The notes beneath the pieces are model-generated. The model was not told where the DNA came from, made no database searches, and was given only the letters and a program-made list of their open reading frames with translations. A stretch of DNA of 64,000 nucleotides from Novosphingobium piscinae (lineage in GTDB: Bacteria > Pseudomonadota > Alphaproteobacteria > Sphingomonadales > Sphingomonadaceae), in assembly GCF_014230355.1 (NCBI RefSeq), contig NZ_JACLAX010000003.1, positions 237,064 to 301,063 of the forward strand, written 5' to 3'. Numbering within the stretch: position 1 is the first letter of the stretch; each line of letters begins with the position of its first letter. This document shows, in pieces, positions 23,283 through 31,883 of this stretch. The translations under genes were made by a program, and so were the position numbers.

Positions 23283-25039
23283 CCGCGGCCGCTCCGGCGC
23301 CGACGGATCCCGCCCTGGCCGATGCCCTGCTGGCCGCACGCCTCGTGGCCGCCGAACCGCGGCTGGGCGGGCTGTGCCTGCGCGGCGAGGGTCCGGCGCG
23401 CAGCCGTGTGCTCGAGATACTGCGCGCGGCGCTCCCCGCCGGCGCGCCGTGGCGGCGCCTGCCCGGCCACATCGACGATGATCGCCTGTGCGGTGGGACC
23501 GACATCGCCGCCAGCCTGGCCGCAGGGATCCCGGTCCACCAGCGCGGCCTGCTGGCCGAAGCCGTGGGCGGGGTGCTGATCGTGCCGCTCGCTGAACGGC
23601 TGCGGATCGACATCGCCGGCCGGATCGCCCAGGCGCTCGACCAGGCCGAGGCGGAGAACGGGCGCTTCCTGCTCGTCCTGCTGGACGATGGCGCCGAAGG
23701 TGACGAGCGTCCGCCGGCAGCCCTGCTAGAACGGGTCGCCTTCGACTGCGATTTGCGCCGGGTGTGTCGGCTGGCCGAGGAGGCCCCGCTGGCCGCCCCG
23801 AGGGCCGTCGGGGGCTGGCTATCAGACGACGGGCTCGACGCGCTGGCCGGCACCGGCATGGCACTGGGCATCGCCTCGGTGCGCCCGCTGCTGTTCGCCG
23901 CGGCCGCAGCGCGCACCGCGGCCGGGATCGCCGGCCGGGCCGAAGTGGGCCAGGCCGATCTGGAACTGGCCGCACGGCTGGTGCTCGCACCGCGGGCGAC
24001 CCGTCTGCCGCCGGACGCATCCGCGGACGAGCAAACCGAGCCGCCCGAGCCGCCCCCGCCCGGCGACGATCCGGCACCCGACCCGCCAGGCGACGCCGAG
24101 GACCAGCCCGCACCCGAGGCCCTGCCCGAGGACCTGCTGATCGAGGCCGCGCGGGCGGCGATCCCGCCCGACGTGCTCGAGATGATCGCCGCAGGGCGGG
24201 CGCTGCGCGCAGCGCGGGGCGGCGGCGGGGGTCGGCGCACCGCCTCGAAGCTGCGCGGCAGGCCGCTTGGCGCGCGTCCCGGCCTGCCCGGTGGCGGTGT
24301 GCGGCTGGCTCTGGTCGACACGCTGCGCGCGGCCATTCCGTGGCAGCCGCTGCGGCGGCGCGAACCGGCTATGCCAGGCGCCGGACCGATCCGCTTCCGC
24401 CGTGACGACCTGCGCGTGCGCCGGTTCGAGGAACGCACCGCCACGGTGACCGTGTTCTGCGTGGATGCCTCGGGCTCGGCCGCAATCGCCCGGCTGGCGG
24501 AGGCCAAGGGGGCGGTCGAATTGATCCTCGCCCAGGCCTACGTCAAGCGGACCGAAGTGGCCCTGATCGCCTTCCGCGGGACCCCGGGCGAGGGGGGAGG
24601 CGCCGAACTGCTGTTGCCGCCCACCCGCTCACTGACCCGCGCCAAGCGCGTGCTCGGCGCGCTGCCCGGCGGCGGCGGTTCGCCGCTGGCGAGCGGGATC
24701 GCGCTGGCCGGACAGGTCGGCGAGGCGATCGCGGCGCGCGGGCGCACGCCGTTGTTCGTGTTCCTAACCGATGGCAGCGCGAACATCGCCGCCGACGGGA
24801 CCCGCGGACGCCCCCGTGCGCTGGAAGATGCTCTGGCCGCGGCCCGCCGCCTCGCTGCCGAGCGCCGCCACGCCGTGGTGATCGACATTTCCCCCCGCCC
24901 GCGGCCCGAAGCGGCACGGCTGGCCGAGGCGATGCACGCGCGATACCTGCCGTTGCCCTTCGCCGATGCCCGTGCGCTTCAGGCGGCGGTCGCCCTGGCC
25001 GCCCCACCCGAGCGCTCCGGGCGCCGGCCGGCCGCATGA
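23279..25039 (+). CDS. bchD: Magnesium chelatase subunit D
   Basis: A 586-residue BchD. The N-terminal AAA-like domain (1-240) lacks an intact Walker A, as usual for BchD; an acidic Pro-rich linker follows (about 249-281), then a C-terminal von Willebrand/integrin-I domain with the MIDAS motif VDASGSAA (Asp396, Ser398, Ser400) and FLTDGSANIA. BchD is the platform for BchI in the Mg-chelatase motor. Second gene of bchIDO, overlapping bchI by ATGA and bchO by ATGA, which suggests tight coupling of stoichiometry. Confidence 0.93.
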   Translation: MTAAAPAPTDPALADALLAARLVAAEPRLGGLCLRGEGPARSRVLEILRAALPAGAPWRRLPGHIDDDRLCGGTDIAASLAAGIPVHQRGLLAEAVGGVLIVPLAERLRIDIAGRIAQALDQAEAENGRFLLVLLDDGAEGDERPPAALLERVAFDCDLRRVCRLAEEAPLAAPRAVGGWLSDDGLDALAGTGMALGIASVRPLLFAAAAARTAAGIAGRAEVGQADLELAARLVLAPRATRLPPDASADEQTEPPEPPPPGDDPAPDPPGDAEDQPAPEALPEDLLIEAARAAIPPDVLEMIAAGRALRAARGGGGGRRTASKLRGRPLGARPGLPGGGVRLALVDTLRAAIPWQPLRRREPAMPGAGPIRFRRDDLRVRRFEERTATVTVFCVDASGSAAIARLAEAKGAVELILAQAYVKRTEVALIAFRGTPGEGGGAELLLPPTRSLTRAKRVLGALPGGGGSPLASGIALAGQVGEAIAARGRTPLFVFLTDGSANIAADGTRGRPRALEDALAAARRLAAERRHAVVIDISPRPRPEAARLAEAMHARYLPLPFADARALQAAVALAAPPERSGRRPAA

Positions 25040-25974
25040 GCGTGCTGCGCTGGGAGGTGGAGGGGCGCAACTGGCCCCACCGCGCGGCAAGCCGCTTCGT
25101 CAGTGCGGCCGGGCTGCGCTGGCACGTCCAGATCATGGGCTCAGGTCCGCCCCTGGTCCTGCTGCATGGCACCGGTGCGGCAACGCACAGCTGGCGCGAA
25201 GTGCTACCGCTGCTCGCCGCCGACTACACCGTGATCGCCCCCGACCTGCCTGGCCACGGCTTCACCACCGGCCGTCCGCGGGGCGGCCTGTCCCTGCCGG
25301 GCATGGCCGAGGCCGTGGCCGGGCTGCTCGCCGCACTCGATGCCGCACACCCCGCGGGGATTGTCGGCCATTCGGCCGGAGCCGCAGTCGCGCTGCAGAT
25401 CGTGCGGCAGGCTGATCCGCAGGACCGGGCGGCCGCGGCAATTCCGCTGGTCGGGCTCAATCCCGCGCTGATGCCCTTCCCCGGACTGGCTGCGCGGCTG
25501 TTCCCGTCGCTGGCGCGGCTCCTGTTCGTCAATCCGCTGGTGCCGCGGATGATGGCCGGAATCGCCAGTCTGCCGGGCGAGCCCGAGCGGTTTCTCGAGC
25601 GGGCCACCGGATCAAGCGTGGATGCAGCAGGCCTCGCCGGCTACCGCACGCTGTTCCGCAACCCGGGACACTGCGCCGGGGCGATCGAAATGATGGCGAG
25701 CTGGGACCTCGAGGGCCTGAGCGGGGCACTGGCCACCCTGACCAATCCGGTGCTGCTGGTCCACGCCGAGCGCGACAGCGCCGTGCCGCTCGATTCGATC
25801 GAGCGGGCGGCGGTGCGCCTGCCCCATGCCCGGCTGGACGTCTGGCCGGCGCTGGGCCACCTCGCGCATGAGCAGCGACCGGATCTCGCCGCCCTGGCGA
25901 TCCGCAGGCATGTGGAAGCGGAGCGCGATGTGCGGCACGGCCTGGCAACCGCCGACAGGGAGGGCACGGGATGA
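25036..25974 (+). CDS. bchO: Alpha/beta hydrolase, BchO
   Basis: A 312-residue alpha/beta-hydrolase with LLHGTGAATHSWR (oxyanion region), nucleophile elbow GHSAGA (Ser113), and a C-terminal GHLAHEQRP His. BchO is always found with bchID in purple bacteria and is thought to assist magnesium chelation or a tetrapyrrole ester step; its exact reaction is not established. It is also called the magnesium-chelatase-associated hydrolase. Position and length match the family. Its stop overlaps the next small gene (ATGA). Confidence 0.9.
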   Translation: MSVLRWEVEGRNWPHRAASRFVSAAGLRWHVQIMGSGPPLVLLHGTGAATHSWREVLPLLAADYTVIAPDLPGHGFTTGRPRGGLSLPGMAEAVAGLLAALDAAHPAGIVGHSAGAAVALQIVRQADPQDRAAAAIPLVGLNPALMPFPGLAARLFPSLARLLFVNPLVPRMMAGIASLPGEPERFLERATGSSVDAAGLAGYRTLFRNPGHCAGAIEMMASWDLEGLSGALATLTNPVLLVHAERDSAVPLDSIERAAVRLPHARLDVWPALGHLAHEQRPDLAALAIRRHVEAERDVRHGLATADREGTG

Positions 25975-26144
25975 GCGGCTTCAGCGAACACTTCGGCTGG
26001 TTGGAGATCGTGTTCACCGCGGTGATCGCGCTGGGCTTCGGCGGCTATCAGCTGTGGTCGGTCAACCGCGAGATCCGCGCCGACCGCGAGCGGGCGGCGC
26101 GCGACCGCGCAGCGCAAGGCGACAAGGACAGCTCAGCCGGCTGA
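25971..26144 (+). CDS. 57-residue single-span membrane protein in the cluster
   Basis: An ATG overlapping the bchO stop (ATGA) opens a 57-residue frame: a short N-terminus, one hydrophobic helix (LEIVFTAVIALGFGGYQLW, about 10-28), then a highly charged tail NREIRADRERAARDRAA. Translational coupling to bchO and a clean positive-inside arrangement make it a real gene. It resembles small membrane proteins placed between bchO and crtC in related clusters, but I cannot name it. It may help membrane association of the Mg-chelatase proteins; this is inference. It overlaps the 3' end of crtC by 12 bases, on the opposite strand. Confidence 0.7.
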   Translation: MSGFSEHFGWLEIVFTAVIALGFGGYQLWSVNREIRADRERAARDRAAQGDKDSSAG

Positions 26145-27062
26145 GCGCGGAATCCGGTAGGGCAGCATGAACTGCACGATCGGCGAGGCGAACCGATCGA
26201 GATCAAGGCTCTCCTGGACCGCCACGACCGGTTCGCCGAACAGGTTGGCGGCAAGCGTCGAGCGCGCGTAGAACGGTGCGTCTTCCCAGGTCCGCTGCAC
26301 CCGGGCGAGCCCACGGTCGGCCCGGGTCTTGCGCTCCATCAGCCATTTTGTCCCGCGCAGGGGCGCCACCGGGGGTAGCTCCTCCTCATGCGGAGTGCCA
26401 TCGTGCCCGAAGCGCAGCGCACTGGCGAAGCCCCCCCCGTCGCGCCGGATGCCTTCATAGCTGACCACGGCCCCACCGCGGCCCCCATCCGTCCGGACAT
26501 GCGCGCGCGACCAGTGCCAGACGCGGAAGCCCTCCTCCAGCGACTCGCTGCCGAAGTTCGAATCGAGATAGGCGTCGCCCTTCCAGCGCAGCTCCGGACG
26601 CTCCATCACCACCTCGATCCGGGCGCGCGGCGCGATACAGTGCCAGCGGTGCCTACCCGCCGGGTCGAGGGCGAAGGCGCGGCTGTTGAGCGCCTCGGGG
26701 ATGACCCGGACCCGCCCGACCACGCGCCGCTGCCAGGGCACTCCCAACCGCTTGTCGCGTTCCTCGATCACGATCTCGAGCGCTTCGCCGGTCCAGTGGA
26801 CGTGGCTGGGACCAAGCTGGAGCGTATCGGCATCGCGGCGCACTTCGCCGCGGGTCCGCTCGGTCATGGTCCAGCGCGCGCCTGGGCCATAGAGCGCGAC
26901 GTTGAGCGCGCAATGGTTCAGCGGATCGCCCCGCCCGCTGGCCTTGTAGTAGGGCGAGAAGACGCTGCCGACAAAAGCGATGATCGTCAGTCCGTGACGG
27001 CCGCAGTCGCTGAGCGCGTCGACATACCACCAGCCATAGCCACCGGGTGGGACCGCTGCATC
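26133..27062 (-). CDS. crtC: Hydroxyneurosporene synthase (carotenoid 1,2-hydratase) CrtC; no canonical start codon
   Basis: About 309 residues of CrtC: GGYGWWYVDALSDCGRHGL near the start, FVGSVFSPYYKASG, LDSNFGSESLEEGFRVWHWS and the end PIVQFMLPYRIP. It adds water across the 1,2-double bond of neurosporene or lycopene. The frame has no ATG, GTG or TTG for about 100 codons upstream or at the conserved start; the nearest ATG (27061) is one base out of frame and lies in the crtD frame. The start given is the first codon after which family similarity is clear. Either a frameshift, a one-base assembly error that would fuse it to CrtD, or non-AUG initiation is involved. Confidence 0.8.
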   Translation of the reverse strand, partial: DAAVPPGGYGWWYVDALSDCGRHGLTIIAFVGSVFSPYYKASGRGDPLNHCALNVALYGPGARWTMTERTRGEVRRDADTLQLGPSHVHWTGEALEIVIEERDKRLGVPWQRRVVGRVRVIPEALNSRAFALDPAGRHRWHCIAPRARIEVVMERPELRWKGDAYLDSNFGSESLEEGFRVWHWSRAHVRTDGGRGGAVVSYEGIRRDGGGFASALRFGHDGTPHEEELPPVAPLRGTKWLMERKTRADRGLARVQRTWEDAPFYARSTLAANLFGEPVVAVQESLDLDRFASPIVQFMLPYRIPRSAG

Positions 27063-28543
27063 GAAGCGAGGTCGTGCAGCACCGCCTGGGTCGCCAGACG
27101 TCCCGACAAGGCGGCCATCGGCACCCCCGCGCCCGGGTGGGTACTTCCACCCGCGCAGTAGAGCCCAGGGATCGCGGTCCGCGTACCCTGCCGGAGGAAG
27201 GACGCCGCCCAGCCGTGCGAGGCTCGTCCATAGATCGCTCCGCCGGTCGAGGGCAAAAAGCTCTCGAACGCGTTCGGCGTCAGCAGCATGTGCGGGAAGC
27301 CCGGCTCCAGCTCCAGCCCGCAGCGACGCAGGCTGCGCGTCATGGCCTCGGTGCATTGGTCCTTCTCCCTGTCGGTATAGGCATGGCTGTCGCCGTTGGC
27401 CGGGGCGTTGACGATGATCTGCAGGCGTTCGCGTCCGGCGCAATGACCAGCCCCCTCGTCGCGGTCCTGGGCGCAGACGTAGACACTGGGATCATGCGGC
27501 GGCTGACCGCCCCGGATGTCCGCGAACTCCCGCGGATAGTCGGGGGAGAACAGCACGTTGTGGCGCTGCAACGGGAAGCCGCCGGTCTTGGCATGGGCCA
27601 GCCAGACCATGGCCGACAGCGAACGCTTGCGCGGCGCGTGCGAGCTGACCGCCATGCCCGCAACCGGACCAAAGCGCCCGGCAGCCAGCGCCGCGGGATC
27701 GGCATTGGCGATCACCGCGTCAGCCTCGACGTGATCGCCATCGGCCAGCGCGACGCCCGACACCCGGCCCATCCGCGTTTCGAGCAGGGCCGCCGCCGTG
27801 CCGAAGCGGAAGCGCGCACCGTGGCGCTGGGCAAGCCGCATGAGCGCGTCGGCCAGCGCGCTCATCCCTCCGTCGATCAGCCAGACACCCTGCGATTCGA
27901 CATGGGCGATCAGCATCAGGGTGGCCGGCGTCGCGAAGGGCGACGAGCCGCAATAGGTGGAATAGCGCGCGAACAGCTGGCGCAGGCGCTGGTCGGCGAA
28001 ATGCTCGCCCAGCACTTTCCAGAGGCTCTCGTAGGGGCGGATCGCGAGGAGGTCGCCCACCCGCCATAGTCCGATCCGCCACATCAGCGCGGGCGGCCAG
28101 GCCAGCTTGCTGCCGCGGAGCATCGGCCGGTCAAGGATTCCGTGGATCCGCGCCGCCTCGGCACGGAAAGCGCGGAAGCCGGCCGCCGCCGCCGCGCCGG
28201 CGAAATCGCCGATGGCCTCCTCGCTGCGGGCCGGATCGGCGAAAAGGTCAAGCTGGCGCTCACTGTCCCAGGCATGACGGGCCAGCACCTCGGCGCGGCG
28301 GATGCTGACATGGTCGGCCAGCTCAGCACCGCATTCGCGGAAGATGTCCTCGAACACGTCGCGCAGCGTGAAGACCGTCGGCCCGGCGTCGATCGCCGCA
28401 CCGTCGACCGCCAGCTGGCGCGCCTTGCCGCCCGGATGACGAGCCTTTTCGATGACCGTGACCGAACAGCCCCGGGCCGCGAGCAGGGCCGCAGCGGCAA
28501 GGCCGCCGATGCCGGCGCCGATGATGGCGATCCTTGCTCCCAC
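26987..28543 (-). CDS. crtD: Methoxyneurosporene dehydrogenase CrtD
   Basis: A 518-residue FAD-dependent carotenoid desaturase: Rossmann motif IAIIGAGIGGLAAAALLAARG at the start, PGGKARQL, DAGPTVFTL, FARYSTYCGSSPF and the C-terminal LYCAGGSTHPGAGVPMAAL that binds FAD. CrtD introduces the 3,4-double bond in hydroxylated carotenoids. GTG 28543 was chosen (GAAAGG 8 nt upstream) because longer starts reach into the PpsR box. The last 24 residues (from MQRSHPV) overlap crtC in another frame and do not resemble CrtD, so the native end is probably near 27062. Confidence 0.88.
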   Translation of the reverse strand: MGARIAIIGAGIGGLAAAALLAARGCSVTVIEKARHPGGKARQLAVDGAAIDAGPTVFTLRDVFEDIFRECGAELADHVSIRRAEVLARHAWDSERQLDLFADPARSEEAIGDFAGAAAAAGFRAFRAEAARIHGILDRPMLRGSKLAWPPALMWRIGLWRVGDLLAIRPYESLWKVLGEHFADQRLRQLFARYSTYCGSSPFATPATLMLIAHVESQGVWLIDGGMSALADALMRLAQRHGARFRFGTAAALLETRMGRVSGVALADGDHVEADAVIANADPAALAAGRFGPVAGMAVSSHAPRKRSLSAMVWLAHAKTGGFPLQRHNVLFSPDYPREFADIRGGQPPHDPSVYVCAQDRDEGAGHCAGRERLQIIVNAPANGDSHAYTDREKDQCTEAMTRSLRRCGLELEPGFPHMLLTPNAFESFLPSTGGAIYGRASHGWAASFLRQGTRTAIPGLYCAGGSTHPGAGVPMAALSGRLATQAVLHDLASMQRSHPVAMAGGMSTRSATAAVTD

Positions 28544-28602
28544 GGCTGTGCCTTTCGCTTCCGGGTTGCTGCAGCGAATATAATTGATCTTTACAGACGA
28601 TG

Positions 28603-28620
28603 TGTCCACTCTTTTGGACA
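28603..28620. promoter_or_regulatory. PpsR/CrtJ box between crtD and crtF
   Basis: TGTCCA-CTCTTT-TGGACA, a perfect TGT-N12-ACA palindrome between divergent crtD and crtF. On the crtD side its TGGACA half forms a good -35, 17 bases before AATTAT, so repressor binding would block RNA polymerase. On the crtF side it ends one base before the ATG. Confidence 0.85.
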
Positions 28621-28621
28621 T

Positions 28622-29755
28622 ATGGTCGAGCCCGCTTCCTTGCCCGCCGCGATGCCTCCGCGTTGGCGGGTCGGCTGGACCGCCTGGCGCAACGCCACGA
28701 TCGCCAGTCCGCGCTTCCAGACCTGGGCCGCCCGGCTGCCGTTGGTCCGCGGCGTGGCCCGGCGCCGCGCCGCGCAATCCTTCGATCTCCTGGCCGGCTT
28801 CTGCTATTCGCAGATCCTCGCCGCAACTGAGGCCTCAGGGCTGCTCGACAGGCTGGCCGAGGGCCCCTGCAACCTGGCCGCGGTGATCGCCACCACCGGC
28901 CTGCCCGAGCCCGCGGCGCTGCGCCTCGTCCGGGCGGCGGCGGCGATCGACCTGGCCGAGTCGGTCGGCCCCGGCTGGTGGATGCTGGGGCAACAGGGCG
29001 CCCCGCTTCAGGCCAACCCCGGGGCCCGCGCGATGGTGCGCCACCATGCCCTGCTCTACGCCGACCTGGCCGACCCCCTGGCGCTGCTGCGGGCCAATCG
29101 CCAGAACCCCACGGCACTCTCGGCCTTCTGGCACTACAGCGCTGAAACCGAGGGAGAAACGGCCCAGGCTTACTCCACCCTGATGGCCAGTTCGCAGGCC
29201 ATGGTCGCGCGTGAGACGCTGGCCGCCTACCCCTTCGCGCGGCACCGGCGGGTGGTCGATCTGGGGGGCGGGCACGGGGTGTTCATCGCCGCCCTTGCCG
29301 CCGCCTGCCCCGCGCTCGGACTCGGCGTGTTCGACCTGCCGCCAGTGGTGGCCGGAACCGCGACGCGACTCGCTGGGACCACGCTGGGCGACCGGGTCAC
29401 CCTGCATCCCGGCGACTTCTTCGGCACGCCGCTGCCTGCCGGCTATGACTGCATGACGCTGGTGCGCATTCTCCACGACCACGACGATGGCGCGGTCGAG
29501 GCACTGCTTGCCGCCGCTTGGGCAGCCCTTCCGCGCGGCGGGCGACTCGTGATTTCCGAACCCATGGCAGACACCTCCGGGGCCCGCGCAATGGGGGATG
29601 GCTACTTCGGTCTCTACCTGTGGGCGATGAACTCGGGTCGTCCCCGCTCTGCCACGGAGTATCGCACTTTGCTGCAAAAGGCGGGCTTTTCAACGACCCG
29701 TCACATCCCGACCGATCTTCCCGTCATCACCAGCGTACTTGTCAGCACGAAATGA
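28622..29755 (+). CDS. crtF: Hydroxyneurosporene O-methyltransferase CrtF
   Basis: A 377-residue SAM-dependent O-methyltransferase. The N-terminal dimerisation segment contains SPRFQTWAARLPLVRGVARR and FDLLAGFCYSQILAA; the catalytic domain has VVDLGGGHGVFIAAL (SAM motif I), FDLPPV, LVRILHDHDD and LVISEPMAD. CrtF methylates the 1-hydroxy group of carotenoids. ATG 28622 directly follows the PpsR box with no ribosome site; an alternative ATG at 28652 (MPPRWRVGW) would still keep all conserved parts. First gene of crtF-bchCXYZ-puf reading right. Confidence 0.9.
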   Translation: MVEPASLPAAMPPRWRVGWTAWRNATIASPRFQTWAARLPLVRGVARRRAAQSFDLLAGFCYSQILAATEASGLLDRLAEGPCNLAAVIATTGLPEPAALRLVRAAAAIDLAESVGPGWWMLGQQGAPLQANPGARAMVRHHALLYADLADPLALLRANRQNPTALSAFWHYSAETEGETAQAYSTLMASSQAMVARETLAAYPFARHRRVVDLGGGHGVFIAALAAACPALGLGVFDLPPVVAGTATRLAGTTLGDRVTLHPGDFFGTPLPAGYDCMTLVRILHDHDDGAVEALLAAAWAALPRGGRLVISEPMADTSGARAMGDGYFGLYLWAMNSGRPRSATEYRTLLQKAGFSTTRHIPTDLPVITSVLVSTK

Positions 29756-29765
29756 CACTGTCTAA

Positions 29766-29783
29766 TGTCAACTTTGATTGACG
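29766..29783. promoter_or_regulatory. PpsR/CrtJ box upstream of bchC
   Basis: TGTCAA-CTTTGA-TTGACG: TGT-N12-ACA with the last base changed (G). It lies 11 bases after the crtF stop and 94 bases before the bchC ATG, giving the bchC-puf unit its own repressible promoter, as in Rhodobacter. Confidence 0.7.
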
Positions 29784-29877
29784 TTCGTTAGGTAAGGTAT
29801 ATGGTGAAGACTGCCTGATCATACCCACTCCGGGTTTGGGGCAGCGGCCTTCGGGCCATAGGGGAAGGGACCGGGGC

Positions 29878-30867
29878 ATGGATGCACTGGCCATCGTACT
29901 GGAAGCCCCAAAGCGCATCGCGCTGCGGCGGCTGGCCCTGACCAACACACCCCTACCCGGTGCGGCCGGAGCCGTGACTCTGCTCGACTCAGCTGCGGGC
30001 CTCGCCCCTTCCGACCTCCTCGTCGAGGTGCGCTGGAGCGGGATCAGTTCGGGCACCGAGAAGCTGCTGTGGACCGGCGACATGCCGGCATTTCCCGGCA
30101 TGGGCTATCCGCTGGTGCCCGGCTACGAATCGGTCGGCCGGGTGATCGCAGCCGGGTCGGACGTCGCCGGCCGGGTGGGTGACTGGGTCTTCGTGCCCGG
30201 CGCAGCCTGCTATGCCGAGGCCCGGGCGCTGTTCGGCGGCAATGCCCAGCGCGTTGTCCTGCCTTCGGCCCGCGCTTTCCCGATCGCCGAGTCGCTTGGC
30301 GCCGACGGGGTGATCTTTGCGCTGGCCGCCACCGCGCTGCACGCGATCGACTGGGCCGCACCGCCCGAGCTCATCGTCGGCCACGGCACGCTGGGCCGCC
30401 TGATCGCCCGCATCGCCATCACCGGCGGGGCCCCGCCGCCGACCGTGTGGGAGGTCAATCCGGCCCGCCAGGGCGGCGCTAGCGGCTATACAGTGGTAGC
30501 GCCCGGGGATGATGACCGCCGCGACTATGGCGCGATCTACGACGCCAGCGGAGCCCCGGACTGTCTCGATCTGCTGATCCCGCGGCTGCGCCGCCGCGGT
30601 GAGATCGTGATGGCGGGTTTCTATGCCGAACGGCCCAGCTTTGCCTTCCCGACCGCGTTCCGGGCCGAGGCTCGGATCCGCGTCTCGGCCGAATTCAGCG
30701 GCGACGACCTGACTGCGACCCGTGCCCTGGTGGACAGTGGGGCGCTCGATCTCGGCGGCCTCGTCAGCCACGTGCGCCCGGCCCTCGAGGCCGACCAAGC
30801 CTACCCCGAAGCATTTCTGGGCGCCGATTGCCTGAAGATGGTTCTCGACTGGAGCGAATGCGCATGA
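29878..30867 (+). CDS. bchC: Bacteriochlorophyllide a dehydrogenase BchC
   Basis: A 329-residue zinc-free medium-chain dehydrogenase family protein: VRWSGISSGTEKLLW, GMGYPLVPGYESVGRV, FVPGAACYAEA. BchC oxidises the 3-hydroxyethyl group of bacteriochlorophyllide to the 3-acetyl group of bacteriochlorophyll a. ATG 29878 has GGGGAAGGGA 6-7 nt upstream. The next start, bchX, overlaps its stop (ATGA), continuing the chain bchC-X-Y-Z. Confidence 0.92.
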   Translation: MDALAIVLEAPKRIALRRLALTNTPLPGAAGAVTLLDSAAGLAPSDLLVEVRWSGISSGTEKLLWTGDMPAFPGMGYPLVPGYESVGRVIAAGSDVAGRVGDWVFVPGAACYAEARALFGGNAQRVVLPSARAFPIAESLGADGVIFALAATALHAIDWAAPPELIVGHGTLGRLIARIAITGGAPPPTVWEVNPARQGGASGYTVVAPGDDDRRDYGAIYDASGAPDCLDLLIPRLRRRGEIVMAGFYAERPSFAFPTAFRAEARIRVSAEFSGDDLTATRALVDSGALDLGGLVSHVRPALEADQAYPEAFLGADCLKMVLDWSECA

Positions 30868-31865
30868 CCATGCTCGAATCCGGACTGACCGTGCACGACG
30901 CCGCCCTCCGCGCCGAGGCGGCGATCGAGCCCGACGCGCCTCACACCGGCGAGGTCAAGAAGGACACGCAGGTCATCGCGATCTACGGCAAGGGCGGCTC
31001 GGGCAAGAGCTTCGCCCTGTCCAATCTCAGCTACATGATGGCGCAGCAGGGCAAGCGCGTGCTGCTGATCGGCTGCGATCCCAAGTCCGACACCACCAGC
31101 CTGCTGTTTGGCGGCAAGAGCTGCCCGACGATCATCGAGACCTCGGCTGCCAAAAAGCTGGCTGGCGAGGAGGTGCGCATCGAGGACGTCTGCTTCCAGC
31201 GTGACGGCGTCTTCGCGATGGAGCTCGGCGGGCCCGAGGTTGGCCGTGGCTGCGGCGGGCGCGGGATCATCCACGGCTTCGAGCTGCTCGAGAAGCTGGG
31301 CTTCCACGACTGGGGCTTCGACTACGTGCTGCTCGACTTCCTCGGCGACGTGGTCTGCGGTGGCTTCGGCCTGCCGATCGCCCGCGACATGTGCCAGAAG
31401 GTGATCGTTGTCGGCTCGAACGACCTGCAGTCGCTCTACGTCGCCAACAACGTCTGCAAGGCGGTCGAATACTTCCGCAAGATGGGCGGCAATGTCGGCG
31501 TCGCCGGCATGATCATCAACAAGGATGATGGCACCGGCGAGGCCCAGGCCTTCGCCAAGGCGGTTGACATCCCGGTGCTCTGCGCGATCCCGGCCAACGA
31601 GGACATCCGCCGCAAGTCGGCCAACTACCAGATCATTGGCCACCCCGATGGCGAATGGGGCAGCCTGTTCGAGGAGCTGGCGTGCAATGTGGCCGAGGCC
31701 CCGCCGCGCCGGCCCAGCCCGCTCGAGCAGGACGGCCTGCTCGGTCTGTTCTCGCCCGACGAGACCGGCGGCAACGTCGAGCTGATCCCCGCCACCCAGG
31801 CCGACATGCGCGGCGGGACCTTCGTCACGCGGCCCTCGCTGGAGGTGATCTATGACGAAATCTGA
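30864..31865 (+). CDS. bchX: Chlorophyllide a reductase iron protein BchX
   Basis: A 333-residue NifH-like ATPase: P-loop YGKGGSGKS (41-49) and the two [4Fe-4S] ligand cysteines Cys130 (VGRGCGG) and Cys165 (GDVVCGGFG). It donates electrons to the BchY-BchZ component that reduces ring B of chlorophyllide. The first 38 residues are an extension absent from BchL. ATG 30864 overlaps the bchC stop and has GGAGCG 7 nt upstream. Confidence 0.95.
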   Translation: MTMLESGLTVHDAALRAEAAIEPDAPHTGEVKKDTQVIAIYGKGGSGKSFALSNLSYMMAQQGKRVLLIGCDPKSDTTSLLFGGKSCPTIIETSAAKKLAGEEVRIEDVCFQRDGVFAMELGGPEVGRGCGGRGIIHGFELLEKLGFHDWGFDYVLLDFLGDVVCGGFGLPIARDMCQKVIVVGSNDLQSLYVANNVCKAVEYFRKMGGNVGVAGMIINKDDGTGEAQAFAKAVDIPVLCAIPANEDIRRKSANYQIIGHPDGEWGSLFEELACNVAEAPPRRPSPLEQDGLLGLFSPDETGGNVELIPATQADMRGGTFVTRPSLEVIYDEI

Positions 31866-31883
31866 GCGCGGGAGCCCCTCGTC

